A DNA stretch of 64,000 bases. Source: an uncultured Bacteroidia bacterium (GTDB lineage: Bacteria > Bacteroidota > Bacteroidia > Bacteroidales > Prolixibacteraceae). This document shows, piece by piece, positions 18,993-27,917 of this stretch; within the stretch, counting starts at the first letter, position 1; each line of letters opens with the position of its first letter. A model generated the notes under the pieces. The model was given only the letters and a program-made list of their open reading frames with translations. It was not told the DNA's origin and did not search any database. The DNA lies in NCBI GenBank assembly GCA_903918045.1, contig CAIXCY010000022.1, positions 1 to 64,000 of the forward strand, given 5' to 3'. The position numbers were made by a program, and so were the translations under genes.

Positions 18993-20066
18993 ATGAGAAA
19001 ACTAAGCTTTTTTATTCTTTTGATTCTTTTTTCAACTTTTGATTTAATCAACTGTGCGAACTCTGCAAAAAGAGTGAGACCCCCTGTTACTTCAATAAAA
19101 ATAATATCTAAAAATTCAAATTATACTATAGGAGAACCACTATCTGTTGAAATTAAAACAAAAATTAAAGATGGTACATTCCGAAAAACTGAACTTTTCT
19201 TAGATGGAAAATCTTTAATTTTTAGCGAAAAACCCGAATTTTCATACCAATTTGATACCAAAAATCTTCAGGTTGGAACACACTATCTAAAATCCCTGGC
19301 CACTACAAATGACGGTATTATTGGTGAAAACTTCAATGAGTTTTTACTTAAGTCTGATCTTAATCCTCAAAAATTTAGTTATAAAATAGTCAAAACATAC
19401 CCACATAATACTGACCATTTTACTGAAGGATTAGAAATTAAAAATGGATATTTATATGAAGGTACCGGACAGGAAGGAAGTTCTGCAATTTACAAAACTG
19501 ACTTATCTTCCTGGAAAACAATGAAAGAATTTAAACTTAATGATCAATATTTCGGGGAAGGAATAACCATCTTAAACAATAAATTATACCAGCTTACTTA
19601 TAAAACACAAATTGGTTTTGTTCGCGACTTGAACACTTTTGATCTTATAAAATCATGGTATTTTAAAAATGAACAGGGTTGGGGTCTTACAAATGATGGT
19701 GAATGTTTAATTATGAGCGATGGAACGCAATTTTTAACCTTTATTGATTCACAAAATTTTAATGAGATAAGAAAGATTGAGGTATGTGATCAGTACGGCG
19801 TTGTTAAAAATATAAATGAACTTGAATACATTAACGGTCTTATTTGGGCCAATATATGGACTACTGACAAGGTTGTTGAAATTGATCCTAAAACAGGAAA
19901 AATAATCGCTGAAATTGATTTAGGTGGACTTTTATCATCTGTTATGGTTAACCCAAAAAATTCTGTCGATGTCTTGAATGGAATAGCCTATGATCATGCA
20001 ACTAACAAGATTTATGTAACCGGTAAACTTTGGCCTAAACTATTTGAAATAGAAATAGTTAAATAA
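18993..20066 (+). CDS. Glutaminyl-peptide cyclotransferase (bacterial/plant type) lipoprotein
   Basis: The protein has about 357 residues from the ATG at 18993. A further 40 in-frame codons upstream contain the parS-like site and precede a good signal peptide, so I reject the longer start. The signal ends in a LINC lipobox. After an Ig-like segment (about residues 30-130) comes a five-bladed propeller of the plant/bacterial glutaminyl cyclase family: TYPHNTDHFTEGLEI, YEGTGQEGSSAIYK, YFGEGITILNNKLYQLTYK, ELEYINGLIWANIW and VLNGIAYDHATNKIYVTGKLWPKLFEI. It would convert N-terminal glutamine of exported proteins to pyroglutamate. It is convergent with ruvB, eight bases apart. Confidence 0.9.
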   Translation: MRKLSFFILLILFSTFDLINCANSAKRVRPPVTSIKIISKNSNYTIGEPLSVEIKTKIKDGTFRKTELFLDGKSLIFSEKPEFSYQFDTKNLQVGTHYLKSLATTNDGIIGENFNEFLLKSDLNPQKFSYKIVKTYPHNTDHFTEGLEIKNGYLYEGTGQEGSSAIYKTDLSSWKTMKEFKLNDQYFGEGITILNNKLYQLTYKTQIGFVRDLNTFDLIKSWYFKNEQGWGLTNDGECLIMSDGTQFLTFIDSQNFNEIRKIEVCDQYGVVKNINELEYINGLIWANIWTTDKVVEIDPKTGKIIAEIDLGGLLSSVMVNPKNSVDVLNGIAYDHATNKIYVTGKLWPKLFEIEIVK

Positions 20067-20074
20067 ATTTGTAA

Positions 20075-21100
20075 TCAAAAAAGAGATTGCTCGTTTGACT
20101 TCCTGTTAATCCTTCCTAAATGGCTAAAAGCTAACTCAGTAGCCTCACGCCCTCTGGGAGTACGTTTCAAAAAACCTTCCTTAATTAAAAAAGGTTCATA
20201 AACTTCTTCTATAGTTCCGGAATCTTCTCCCACTGCAGTTGCTATTGTAGTCAATCCAATAGGTCCCCCTCTAAACTTATCAATTATCGTAATTAAAATT
20301 CGATTGTCCATTTCATCAAGACCATGTTTATCAATATTAAGGGCTTCAAGAGCATATCGTGTAATTTTAAGATCAATGATACCATTTCCTTTTACCATTG
20401 CAAAATCACGTACTCTGCGCAATAAGGCATTAACTATTCGGGGTGTTCCCCGGCTCCGTCGTGCAATTTCCTCAGCAGAATCCTGATAAATTTCGATATT
20501 TAGAATTCTTGCAGAACGTTTCACAATATTAGTCAATACCTCTATATCATAGTATTCGAGATGACAGTTAATACCAAACCTGGCCCTTAATGGAGCTGTT
20601 AGTAGACCACTACGTGTTGTGGCCCCTATTAACGTAAAATGATTAAGGTCGAGTTGAATTGAACGTGCACTAGGTCCTTTATCTATCATGATATCTATAC
20701 GGTAATCTTCCATAGCAGAATAAAGATATTCCTCCACAACTGGACTTAATCGATGTATTTCATCAATAAAAAGTACATCATTATTTTCCAGGTTAGTAAG
20801 AACACCAGCAAGATCACCCGGCTTATCAAGTACTGGTCCAGAGGTGAGTTTTAAATTTACACCCAATTCATTTGCAATAATATTCGAAAGTGTTGTCTTC
20901 CCTAACCCTGGAGGTCCATGCAATAAAACATGGTCAAGAGATTCTCCCCTCATTACAGCTGCCTTCACAAATATTTTGAGATTTTCCACTATCTTACTCT
21001 GACCACTAAAATCATTAAACTTAAGAGGTCTAAGTTTGTTGTCAAATTCATTATCTACCTTATCAGCATTTTCTCCGCGTATATCAACTAAATTATCCAT
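20075..21100 (-). CDS. ruvB: Holliday junction branch migration DNA helicase RuvB
   Basis: The protein has about 341 residues from the ATG at 21100 (a start 36 bases upstream is also in frame). RuvB is the hexameric motor of RuvAB that moves Holliday junctions in recombinational repair. Visible features are [12 protein letters not shown] at the N-terminus, Walker [11 protein letters not shown], Walker [10 protein letters not shown], sensor [10 protein letters not shown], the arginine-finger region APLRARFG, and the winged-helix end [22 protein letters not shown]. ruvA and ruvC are not in the window. It is on the minus strand, in line with a leading-strand direction left of the candidate origin. 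Confidence 0.98.
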   Translation of the reverse strand: MDNLVDIRGENADKVDNEFDNKLRPLKFNDFSGQSKIVENLKIFVKAAVMRGESLDHVLLHGPPGLGKTTLSNIIANELGVNLKLTSGPVLDKPGDLAGVLTNLENNDVLFIDEIHRLSPVVEEYLYSAMEDYRIDIMIDKGPSARSIQLDLNHFTLIGATTRSGLLTAPLRARFGINCHLEYYDIEVLTNIVKRSARILNIEIYQDSAEEIARRSRGTPRIVNALLRRVRDFAMVKGNGIIDLKITRYALEALNIDKHGLDEMDNRILITIIDKFRGGPIGLTTIATAVGEDSGTIEEVYEPFLIKEGFLKRTPRGREATELAFSHLGRINRKSNEQSLF

Positions 21101-21158
21101 ATTTCTTAAGCACTCATCCTGGTAAAATACTACCATATAAATCTATTATTCAACCAGA

Positions 21159-21545
21159 TTATGGCAATGTATGTAGTATATTTTGAAACTTTATAATATC
21201 AAAGGGCTTCTCTAGAATATCATCCATTCCACCTTTTATACATTTTTCACGGTCATTATTTATTGTGTTTGCTGTAAAGGCTATAATTGGAATATGCCCC
21301 ATGTCAGGTTTACTGGCCTCTAATGCCCTAATTCTTTTTGTTGATTCAAAACCATCCATAATTGGCATCATTATATCCATTAAAATTAAATCAAATTTTT
21401 CATTACTAAACATTTGAACGCCTTCTAAACCATTTACTGCTATGCTAACTTTATAGTTAAACCGTGCCAAACTTATCTTCATAAGCCTTTGGTTTAGCTC
21501 ATTATCTTCGACTAAAAGGATTGATAATCTATCGCACAAATTCAT
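21159..21545 (-). CDS. Stand-alone response-regulator receiver protein
   Basis: The protein has 128 residues and consists of one CheY-like receiver domain with no output domain. The acidic pocket is E13/D14, the phospho-acceptor is D57 in LILMDIMMP, the switch threonine is in IAFTAN, and the invariant lysine is in EKPF. The similarity is closest to receivers of hybrid histidine kinases (the VEDNELNQRL opening), so it may be a phosphorelay shuttle or a detached receiver. No kinase is adjacent. It is the last minus-strand gene before the candidate origin region, 58 bases upstream of ruvB. Confidence 0.9.
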   Translation of the reverse strand: MNLCDRLSILLVEDNELNQRLMKISLARFNYKVSIAVNGLEGVQMFSNEKFDLILMDIMMPIMDGFESTKRIRALEASKPDMGHIPIIAFTANTINNDREKCIKGGMDDILEKPFDIIKFQNILHTLP

Positions 21546-22069
21546 TCTTTAATGAGTTTATAATTTCTTAAATTCACACAAATTTAAATTTAATTAATCA
21601 ATGTGCAATTTATTCGTTTTAGATTTACTTATTACTAGTATTATTATTTTTTAATAAGAATTTAAATCTATTATTATTTTAATAGGGTGTTGATTTAGTT
21701 TATTTTTTTGATATTTTTTTTTTGGTTTTTTGATTTTCGCTGTTTCTTAACTTATATTTATTCAACTATAAACAGTATAAATTGTTCTTTTGTTGCTTTT
21801 TAATTTAATATTAACTTGTTGTTGATATCCATATACTTCTTTTTTTATGATTTTCTTTTTTGGTATTTTTGGTATTTTTAAAGTGTATTTTTTTTAAAAG
21901 TTTTTTAAAAATTTGTCTTTGATTTTATTTTTTATTTTTTAAGATGAGAGCGTGTATTTTAGTTATAATTTTTTTTTAGCATTTAGTTATCGTGTTTTGT
22001 TCATATCATGTTTACTGATTTTTTATAAATATTTTTTATAAATTTTAATTGTATTTTTAATTTTATAGT
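21546..22069. other. Gene-free, T-rich strand-switch region: candidate replication origin
   Basis: These 524 bases hold no credible gene. In 21661-22020 I count 212 T, 82 A, 43 G and 23 C (18% GC), whereas 21541-21600 has 28 T, 23 A, 2 G and 7 C. The strand bias therefore flips at about 21.6 kb. Gene direction flips here too: mostly minus to the left and mostly plus to the right. Long T tracts could form an easily melted region. No TTATCCACA-type DnaA box cluster is visible, so the call rests on asymmetry and on the two nearby parS sites. Confidence 0.5.
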
Positions 22070-22507
22070 ATGATAGTCATAGGAATTGCTGGAGACCACG
22101 CTGGATTTCATTTAAAAAGCATCGTTTTTGATCATTTGAAAGAAAAAGGATATCAAGTTATTGATTTTGGTTGTAATTCGGATCTTAGTTGTGATTATAC
22201 TGAATTTGCACATTTACTTGGCAAAGCTATTGATAATAAACTGATTGATTTTGGTTTTGTATTTTGTGGCAGTGGTAATGGTATTAATATTACTGTTAAT
22301 AAACATCAGATGGTTCGTTCTGCACTATGTTGGAGTTCTGAAATTGCATCGTTATCAAGGCATCATAATAATGCAAATGTATGTTCGTTACCAGCACGTT
22401 TTGTGACTTCTGATGTAGCTATAAATATCGTAGATACATTTTTATTCGAGCCATTTGATGGAGGTCGGCATCTTCAAAGAGTTCTAAATATTCCAATTGT
22501 AATTTAA
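22070..22507 (+). CDS. rpiB: Ribose-5-phosphate isomerase B
   Basis: The protein has 145 residues. It interconverts ribose-5-phosphate and ribulose-5-phosphate in the pentose phosphate pathway. The family signatures are all present: IGIAGDHAGFHLK with the catalytic-site Asp and His, the base C66 in FVFCGSGNGINITVNK, and the substrate loop RSALCW...ARHHN-type segment (here SRHHNNANVCSLPARFV). It has the RpiB/LacA/LacB fold and the RpiB-type Cys. It is the first plus-strand gene to the right of the candidate origin, with strongly A/T-ending codons. Untranslated, AT-rich DNA flanks it on both sides, so it is likely a single-gene transcript. Confidence 0.95.
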   Translation: MIVIGIAGDHAGFHLKSIVFDHLKEKGYQVIDFGCNSDLSCDYTEFAHLLGKAIDNKLIDFGFVFCGSGNGINITVNKHQMVRSALCWSSEIASLSRHHNNANVCSLPARFVTSDVAINIVDTFLFEPFDGGRHLQRVLNIPIVI

Positions 22508-22813
22508 ATCTCTTATATTTATATATTCAGTATTTTTAAGAAATTTTTTCCTTGTCACATCTTTTTTAATAAGATAATTCTTGAATCTTGGATTTTTTAA
22601 TTACCATATTTTTACTTATTATGTTTATAATCTTGTTTTTAATTTTTGAACTTATCATAATAAATTTTTTTATTATGATTTAAAATTTTTTTTATCATTT
22701 TAAAAAATTAGAAATATTTTAGTGCTATTAACTATTTTTTGTTTTACTAGTTTGTGTATTTTTATTTTTTTAGTGTGCGGTATGTTTGTCATCCTTAATT
22801 TTAATAACTTTTT
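22508..22813. other. AT-rich intergenic stretch, no gene seen
   Basis: About 306 bases with long T tracts on the plus strand. There is no frame of useful length, no clear hairpin terminator and no DnaA box. It continues the T-over-A bias that begins at about 21.6 kb. Confidence 0.6.
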
Positions 22814-23224
22814 ATGAATATTCCCTTGTTCTATAAGGAATTGAATATTCCATCGGCAGTGGAAGGGTTAGATGATTGTTTATTATTAGTTAAAGAAATT
22901 GGTGAAAATTTTAATCTTGATTTGGATAAATTATTATCATTACAAACTGTAATTGTGGAGTCAGTTGAGAATGCTATTATTCATGGAAATAATGGTATTC
23001 GTGAGTTGAAGGTTCGTTTTCTTATTCAAGTATACACAGAATCTATATTCATTGAAGTGGAGGATCAGGGTAAAGGATTTGATATTGATTCAGTTCCTTC
23101 ACCAATTTTACCTGAGAATTTAAGAAAGGAGTGTGGAAGGGGAATTTTTTTTATAAGATCTCTTAGTTCCAGTTGTTTTACAAGAGGTAAAGGGAATATT
23201 TTATATATTAAAATTGATAGATAA
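22814..23224 (+). CDS. RsbW-like anti-sigma/serine kinase ATPase (GHKL fold)
   Basis: The protein has 136 residues and is a single HATPase_c_2 domain. The N box is ESVENAIIHGNNG (about residues 56-68), the G1 box is VEDQGKGFD (about 88-96), and the G2-type box is CGRGIFFIRSLS. No sensor or dimerisation domain is attached, as in anti-sigma factors of the RsbW/SpoIIAB type. It would bind ATP and either phosphorylate an anti-sigma antagonist or hold a sigma factor. Neither partner is nearby. Its stop overlaps the ybeY start by one base (TAATG), so translation is coupled to rRNA processing and tRNA modification genes. Confidence 0.85.
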   Translation: MNIPLFYKELNIPSAVEGLDDCLLLVKEIGENFNLDLDKLLSLQTVIVESVENAIIHGNNGIRELKVRFLIQVYTESIFIEVEDQGKGFDIDSVPSPILPENLRKECGRGIFFIRSLSSSCFTRGKGNILYIKIDR

Positions 23225-23664
23225 TGGCTATATTTTTCAATACAGAGGATACTGCTAAACCTAAAATCTCATTTATATTACTTAAACGTTGGCTCAATAC
23301 TATTTTAAGACAGTATGATAAAAATGCCGGGGAAATAAACTTTATTTTTTGCAGTGATAATTATTTATTGGAAATTAATAATAAATTTTTAAAGCATGAT
23401 TATTTTACTGATATTATCACTTTTGATTATTGTGAGGGTTTAAAAGTTTCAGGTGATATTTATATTAGTCTTGATAGGGTTAAAGATAATTCCGAATTGT
23501 TTGGGTATTCATTTTTAGATGAACTCTTAAGGGTGATTGTTCATGGTCTGCTGCATTTATTAGGATATAAGGACAAGGCCGATGATGAAATAATTTTAAT
23601 GCGTAAGTTAGAGGATAAATTTGTGGATTTGTTTAAGAATATGAAAAATGGATATATTAAATGA
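23224..23664 (+). CDS. ybeY: Endoribonuclease YbeY (rRNA maturation factor)
   Basis: The protein has 146 residues. YbeY is a metal-dependent RNase needed for 16S rRNA 3' end maturation and ribosome quality control. The DIITFDY and SGDIYIS segments lead to the metal motif HGLLHLLGYKD. In most bacteria this motif is HGxLHLxGYDH with three histidines. Here H107 and H111 are present, but the third ligand position (117) is Asp. Several Bacteroidota YbeY proteins, as I recall, share this change, so it is probably lineage-typical and still able to bind metal. The gene overlaps its upstream neighbour by one base and mnmG by 17 bases. Confidence 0.92.
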   Translation: MAIFFNTEDTAKPKISFILLKRWLNTILRQYDKNAGEINFIFCSDNYLLEINNKFLKHDYFTDIITFDYCEGLKVSGDIYISLDRVKDNSELFGYSFLDELLRVIVHGLLHLLGYKDKADDEIILMRKLEDKFVDLFKNMKNGYIK

Positions 23665-25531
23665 ATATGATATAATTGTTGTCGGGGGTGGACATGCTGG
23701 TTGTGAGGCGGCTGTCGCAGCAGCTAAGCTCGGTTCAAAAGTTTTATTGATAACGATGGATTTGTCACGCATGGCTCAGATGAGTTGTAATCCTGCAGTT
23801 GGTGGAATTGCTAAAGGTCAACTTGTTAGGGAAATTGATGCTTTAGGTGGTCAAATGGGAATAGTTACTGATTTATCTTCTATTCAATTCAGGATGTTAA
23901 ACCTCTCCAAAGGACCGGCTATGTGGAGTCCAAGGGCCCAATGTGATAAGAACGTATTCTCAGCTACTTGGAAAACACTTTTAGAAGGGCAAGCTGACCT
24001 GGATTTTTGGCAAGGAACCGTTTTAAATTTAATTATTGAAGATAAGAAAGTAGTTGGTGTAGTTACGGATATTGGTGTAGGTTTTCGAGGCAGATGTGTT
24101 ATTTTGACAAGTGGAACTTTTCTTAATGGATTAATGCATTTTGGATCATCTCAAATTTCGGGCGGTAGAATTTCAGAACCTTCGTCCAATGGAATTACTG
24201 AACAACTTATTTCTGTTGGTTTTATAGCGGGACGCATGAAAACTGGTACTCCTGTTAGAATTGATAAGCGGACTATAGACTTTTCCAAACTTATTCGTCA
24301 AGATGGTGAGGATAGTATAATTCAGTTTAGTTATACCCCTAATATTAATAATGTTTTACCTAAGTTACCATGTTATATCACTTATACTAATGAAAAGGTA
24401 CACAGAATTATTGAATCTGGTTTTAAGGAAAGTCCTTTATTTGACGGCACTATTAAAGGATTAGGTCCCAGATATTGTCCAAGTATAGAAACTAAGCTAA
24501 TTACTTTTACTGATAAAGATAGACACCAGCTTTTTTTGGAACCAGAAGGTGTTGATTCCCTTGAGTATTATTTAAATGGTTTTTCATCTTCTCTTAGTTG
24601 GAGGGTGCAATATGATGCTATGCATTGTATCCCTGGTTTAGAATATTCAAAAATATTTAAACCTGGTTATGCTATAGAATATGACTATTTTTTACCTACA
24701 CAGTTGACTCATACACTCGAAACAAAACTTATTGAAAACTTATTTTTTGCTGGTCAAATTAATGGAACGACTGGTTATGAAGAAGCTGGTTCGCAAGGTA
24801 TAATTGCTGGTATTAATGCTCATTTAAAGGTTGGAGGGGGTAATCCTTTTATTTTATCCCGAAGTGAAGCGTACATTGGAGTTTTGATCGATGATCTCGT
24901 TACCAAAGGTGTTGATGAACCATATAGAATGTTTACATCTAGAGCTGAATATCGTTTACTATTGCGTCAGGATAATGCTGATGAGCGTTTGACACCGTTA
25001 GGATTTAAACTTGGTTTAGCCGGAATGGAAAGGTATAATCGTTTAAGAATTAAGCTCGCTTTTAAGGAAGTTCTAGTAACATTCTGCAGAAGGTTTAGTG
25101 TCTCACCTGATTCTATTAACAATTTATTAGTTTTAAAAGAGACATCGCGTCTTAAGCAAAATGTAAAACTGGATACTTTGATCAGAAGGCCTCAGTTGTC
25201 AATATTTGATTTTCTCGGGTATATTCCTAAATTAGAGGATATTTATCAAAGTATAGAATTATCTTTGAGGCAGGAAGTATTTCAGGCGGCAGAGATTTTA
25301 CTTAAATATTCTGGCTATATTGATAGGGAATCAGTTGTAGCTAGTAAATTGACCAGATTAGAAGATCTTCTAATTAATGATAAATTTAATTACAATGGAA
25401 TAGATTCTCTATCTACTGAGGCACGACAGAAATTGGAAAAGGTTCAACCATTAACAATTGGTCAAGCATCGCGTATACCGGGGGTATCTCCTAGTGACAT
25501 CAATGTTCTCTTAGTTTTAATGGGAAGGTGA
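23648..25531 (+). CDS. mnmG: tRNA uridine-5-carboxymethylaminomethyl modification enzyme MnmG
   Basis: The protein has 627 residues, the standard length. With MnmE it installs the cmnm5 group on U34 of several tRNAs, using FAD, NADH and methylene-tetrahydrofolate. The N-terminal FAD fold shows VVGGGHAGCEAA. The MDLSRMAQMSCNPAVGG and GGRISEPSSNGITEQL segments are diagnostic, and the C-terminal helical MnmE-binding region ends PGVSPSDINVLLVLMG. It starts inside the end of ybeY. In many bacteria mnmG (gidA) is close to oriC, and here a parS palindrome begins one base after its stop codon. mnmE is not in the window. Confidence 0.98.
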   Translation: MDILNEYDIIVVGGGHAGCEAAVAAAKLGSKVLLITMDLSRMAQMSCNPAVGGIAKGQLVREIDALGGQMGIVTDLSSIQFRMLNLSKGPAMWSPRAQCDKNVFSATWKTLLEGQADLDFWQGTVLNLIIEDKKVVGVVTDIGVGFRGRCVILTSGTFLNGLMHFGSSQISGGRISEPSSNGITEQLISVGFIAGRMKTGTPVRIDKRTIDFSKLIRQDGEDSIIQFSYTPNINNVLPKLPCYITYTNEKVHRIIESGFKESPLFDGTIKGLGPRYCPSIETKLITFTDKDRHQLFLEPEGVDSLEYYLNGFSSSLSWRVQYDAMHCIPGLEYSKIFKPGYAIEYDYFLPTQLTHTLETKLIENLFFAGQINGTTGYEEAGSQGIIAGINAHLKVGGGNPFILSRSEAYIGVLIDDLVTKGVDEPYRMFTSRAEYRLLLRQDNADERLTPLGFKLGLAGMERYNRLRIKLAFKEVLVTFCRRFSVSPDSINNLLVLKETSRLKQNVKLDTLIRRPQLSIFDFLGYIPKLEDIYQSIELSLRQEVFQAAEILLKYSGYIDRESVVASKLTRLEDLLINDKFNYNGIDSLSTEARQKLEKVQPLTIGQASRIPGVSPSDINVLLVLMGR

Positions 25532-25547
25532 TGTTCCACGTGGAACA
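25532..25547. other. parS: parS centromere site (perfect palindrome)
   Basis: TGTTCCACGTGGAACA is a perfect 16-base palindrome (18 bases with the flanking A and T). It fits the widely conserved ParB-binding parS consensus, and it lies directly after the mnmG stop and before apt. ParB would load here, spread and guide origin segregation. A second, one-mismatch copy lies at 18878. Confidence 0.88.
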
Positions 25548-25576
25548 TTTTAATTTTTAATTTTAAATATAAATAA

Positions 25577-26101
25577 ATGGATCTGGAACAAGTAAAAAAC
25601 TCAGTTAGAAATATACCTGACTACCCAAAACCCGGTATTCATTTTAAGGATGTATCTACTGCCTATCAAAATAGTGATGTGTTTCGCTATATTGCTGAAG
25701 AAATTCATGAAAAATATAAGGATTTAGGAATTACTAAAGTTGTTGGTATCGAATCAAGAGGATTTATTTTGGGAGGGGTTTTAGCAGATAAACTGAATGC
25801 TGGATTTGTACCTGTACGAAAACCTGGCAAATTGCCAGCTAAAAAATATTCTCAATCTTATCAATTGGAATATGGGTTCGATACGCTTGAAATACATCAG
25901 GATGCGCTCGTTAAGGACGATATAGTTTTAATTCATGATGATCTATTGGCAACTGGTGGAACCATTTCTGCCACTATTGATTTGGTTCATCTATTTGGAG
26001 TATCCAAAATATATGCTAATTTTTTTATTGAGTTAGATTTTCTTCAAGGTATAAAAAAAATTGATGAAGCGGTACCCGTGTGGTCTTTAATCCATTTTTA
26101 A
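25577..26101 (+). CDS. apt: Adenine phosphoribosyltransferase
   Basis: The protein has 174 residues. It salvages adenine to AMP with PRPP. The N-terminal hood IRNIPDYPKPGIHFKDVS-type sequence (here VRNIPDYPKPGIHFKD), the central GIESRGFILGGVLA, the flexible loop RKPGKLPAKKYSQSY, and the PRPP-binding motif VLIHDDLLATGGTISA are all characteristic of APRT. The gene is 45 bases after mnmG across the parS site and 10 bases before uvrC, so it may be read from a transcript shared with either. The order mnmG-apt-uvrC recurs in Bacteroidota. Confidence 0.97.
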   Translation: MDLEQVKNSVRNIPDYPKPGIHFKDVSTAYQNSDVFRYIAEEIHEKYKDLGITKVVGIESRGFILGGVLADKLNAGFVPVRKPGKLPAKKYSQSYQLEYGFDTLEIHQDALVKDDIVLIHDDLLATGGTISATIDLVHLFGVSKIYANFFIELDFLQGIKKIDEAVPVWSLIHF

Positions 26102-26111
26102 GAAAATTAGG

Positions 26112-27917
26112 ATGGATAGTGAAAATTATTTGATAGAAAATCTAAAAGAAATTGTTTCAAATTTGCCTGAATTGCCCGGAGTATATCAGTATTTTAACTC
26201 TGAAGGCAAGATAATTTATGTTGGGAAGGCAAAAAATTTACGGAAAAGGGTCTCATCCTATTTTTCAAAAGTTCATGAGAATCGTAAAACGTCTATTCTT
26301 GTAAAGAAAATTTCAAATATCCGATTTATTGTTGTAGACACTGAAGAGGATGCCCTTCTTCTTGAAAATAATCTCATAAAGAAATATCAACCCAGGTATA
26401 ATGTCTTGTTAAAAGATGACAAGTCTTTTCCTTGGATTTGTATTAAAAATGAACCCTTCCCTCGGGTTTTCTTCACACGAAACGTAATTCGTGATGGATC
26501 ACAGTATTTCGGCCCCTATACATCTGTTCCTATGGTACGAACATTGCTGGATGTAACTAAAAGATTGTATCCAATTAGAAATTGCAGTCTGAATCTGTCA
26601 GATCTAAACTTAGCAAGAGAAAAATATCAGGTCTGTCTTGAATATCAAATTGGAAATTGCAAAGGACCCTGTGAATCTTTACAAACAGAGGAAGAGTATA
26701 ATGAGGGAATTGTTCAGATAAAAGATATTCTTAAAGGGAATTTAACTTCTGTATTAGTTCATCTTAAAGCTAAGATGGATCATTTGGCTGCTGAATATAA
26801 ATTTGAAGAGGCTGAATTATTTAAAAATAAAATAGCAGTATTAGAACATTACAAAAGCAAATCAACTATTGTAAGTTCATCTATTTCCAATATAGATGTT
26901 TTTTCGTTGGAAGAGGATGAAAATTATGCCTACGTAAACTTTTTACGGGTTGTAGATGGTGCAATTATTCAGGCGCATACTCTGGAGATAAAGAAAAGAC
27001 TCGAAGAATCAAAAGAGGAGCTTTTATCATTGGGAATAATTGAAATAAGACAAAAGTTTTTTCTTAATTCAAAAGAGATTATTTTACCATTTTCAATCGG
27101 AATACAATTAAAGGATGTAAAAATGACTATTCCCCAGATAGGGGATAAACGTAAGCTGTTGGAGTTGTCCGAACGCAATGTTAAATTTTATAAACTCGAA
27201 AAGAATAAGCAACTTTCACTTCGAACACCCCAAAACAGAACTGATCGAGTTTTGGGACAGATGCAAAAAGATCTGCGTTTAAGTGAACTTCCCAGACGTA
27301 TTGAATGTTTTGATAATTCTAATATGCAGGGAGCTCAACCTGTTGCAGCATGTGTCGTATTTATTGATGGTAAACCGGCAAAACGGGAATACCGTCATTT
27401 TAATGTAAAGACCGTTGAAGGTCCTAATGATTTCGCTTCAATGGAAGAGATAATTTTTCGCAGATATCATCGTGTTATCAACGAAAATGGCCAACTGCCT
27501 CAATTAATAATTATAGATGGAGGTAAAGGGCAATTAACTTCTGCTATGCTTACTTTGGAGAAACTTCAACTTCGGGGTGTTATAGCTGTTATTGGCATTG
27601 CTAAAAGGTTAGAAGAGATTATATATCCTGATGATCCGATTCCAATGTATTTGGATAAAAATTCAGAAACATTAAGAGTTATACAATATTTGAGGAATGA
27701 AGCCCACAGATTTGGAATTACATTTCACCGAAACAAACGTTCCAAAGAATTTATTATAAATGAGCTTTCCATTATTCCGGGTATAGGTGAGAAGACAATC
27801 GAATTATTAATGAAAAGATTTAAATCTGTTTCACGATTAAGGTTAGCGACTCCGAAAGAAATTATTTTGGAAATTGGTGAAAGCCGGGCACGAAAAATAA
27901 TTGAACACTTAAAATAG
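26112..27917 (+). CDS. uvrC: Excinuclease ABC subunit UvrC
   Basis: The protein has 601 residues. UvrC makes both incisions in nucleotide excision repair after UvrA/UvrB find the lesion. Domains in order are a GIY-YIG nuclease (about 17-95, with GVYQYF and IIYVGKAKNLRKRV), a cysteine region, a UVR segment (AAEYKFEEAELFKNKI, about 205-240) that binds UvrB, an RNase H-like 5'-incision domain with FDNSNMQGAQPVA and IIDGGKGQL, and a C-terminal helix-hairpin-helix pair (IPGIGEKTIELLMKRF). It starts 10 bases after apt. Its 3' end overlaps the convergent lplA end by nine bases. Confidence 0.98.
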   Translation: MDSENYLIENLKEIVSNLPELPGVYQYFNSEGKIIYVGKAKNLRKRVSSYFSKVHENRKTSILVKKISNIRFIVVDTEEDALLLENNLIKKYQPRYNVLLKDDKSFPWICIKNEPFPRVFFTRNVIRDGSQYFGPYTSVPMVRTLLDVTKRLYPIRNCSLNLSDLNLAREKYQVCLEYQIGNCKGPCESLQTEEEYNEGIVQIKDILKGNLTSVLVHLKAKMDHLAAEYKFEEAELFKNKIAVLEHYKSKSTIVSSSISNIDVFSLEEDENYAYVNFLRVVDGAIIQAHTLEIKKRLEESKEELLSLGIIEIRQKFFLNSKEIILPFSIGIQLKDVKMTIPQIGDKRKLLELSERNVKFYKLEKNKQLSLRTPQNRTDRVLGQMQKDLRLSELPRRIECFDNSNMQGAQPVAACVVFIDGKPAKREYRHFNVKTVEGPNDFASMEEIIFRRYHRVINENGQLPQLIIIDGGKGQLTSAMLTLEKLQLRGVIAVIGIAKRLEEIIYPDDPIPMYLDKNSETLRVIQYLRNEAHRFGITFHRNKRSKEFIINELSIIPGIGEKTIELLMKRFKSVSRLRLATPKEIILEIGESRARKIIEHLK

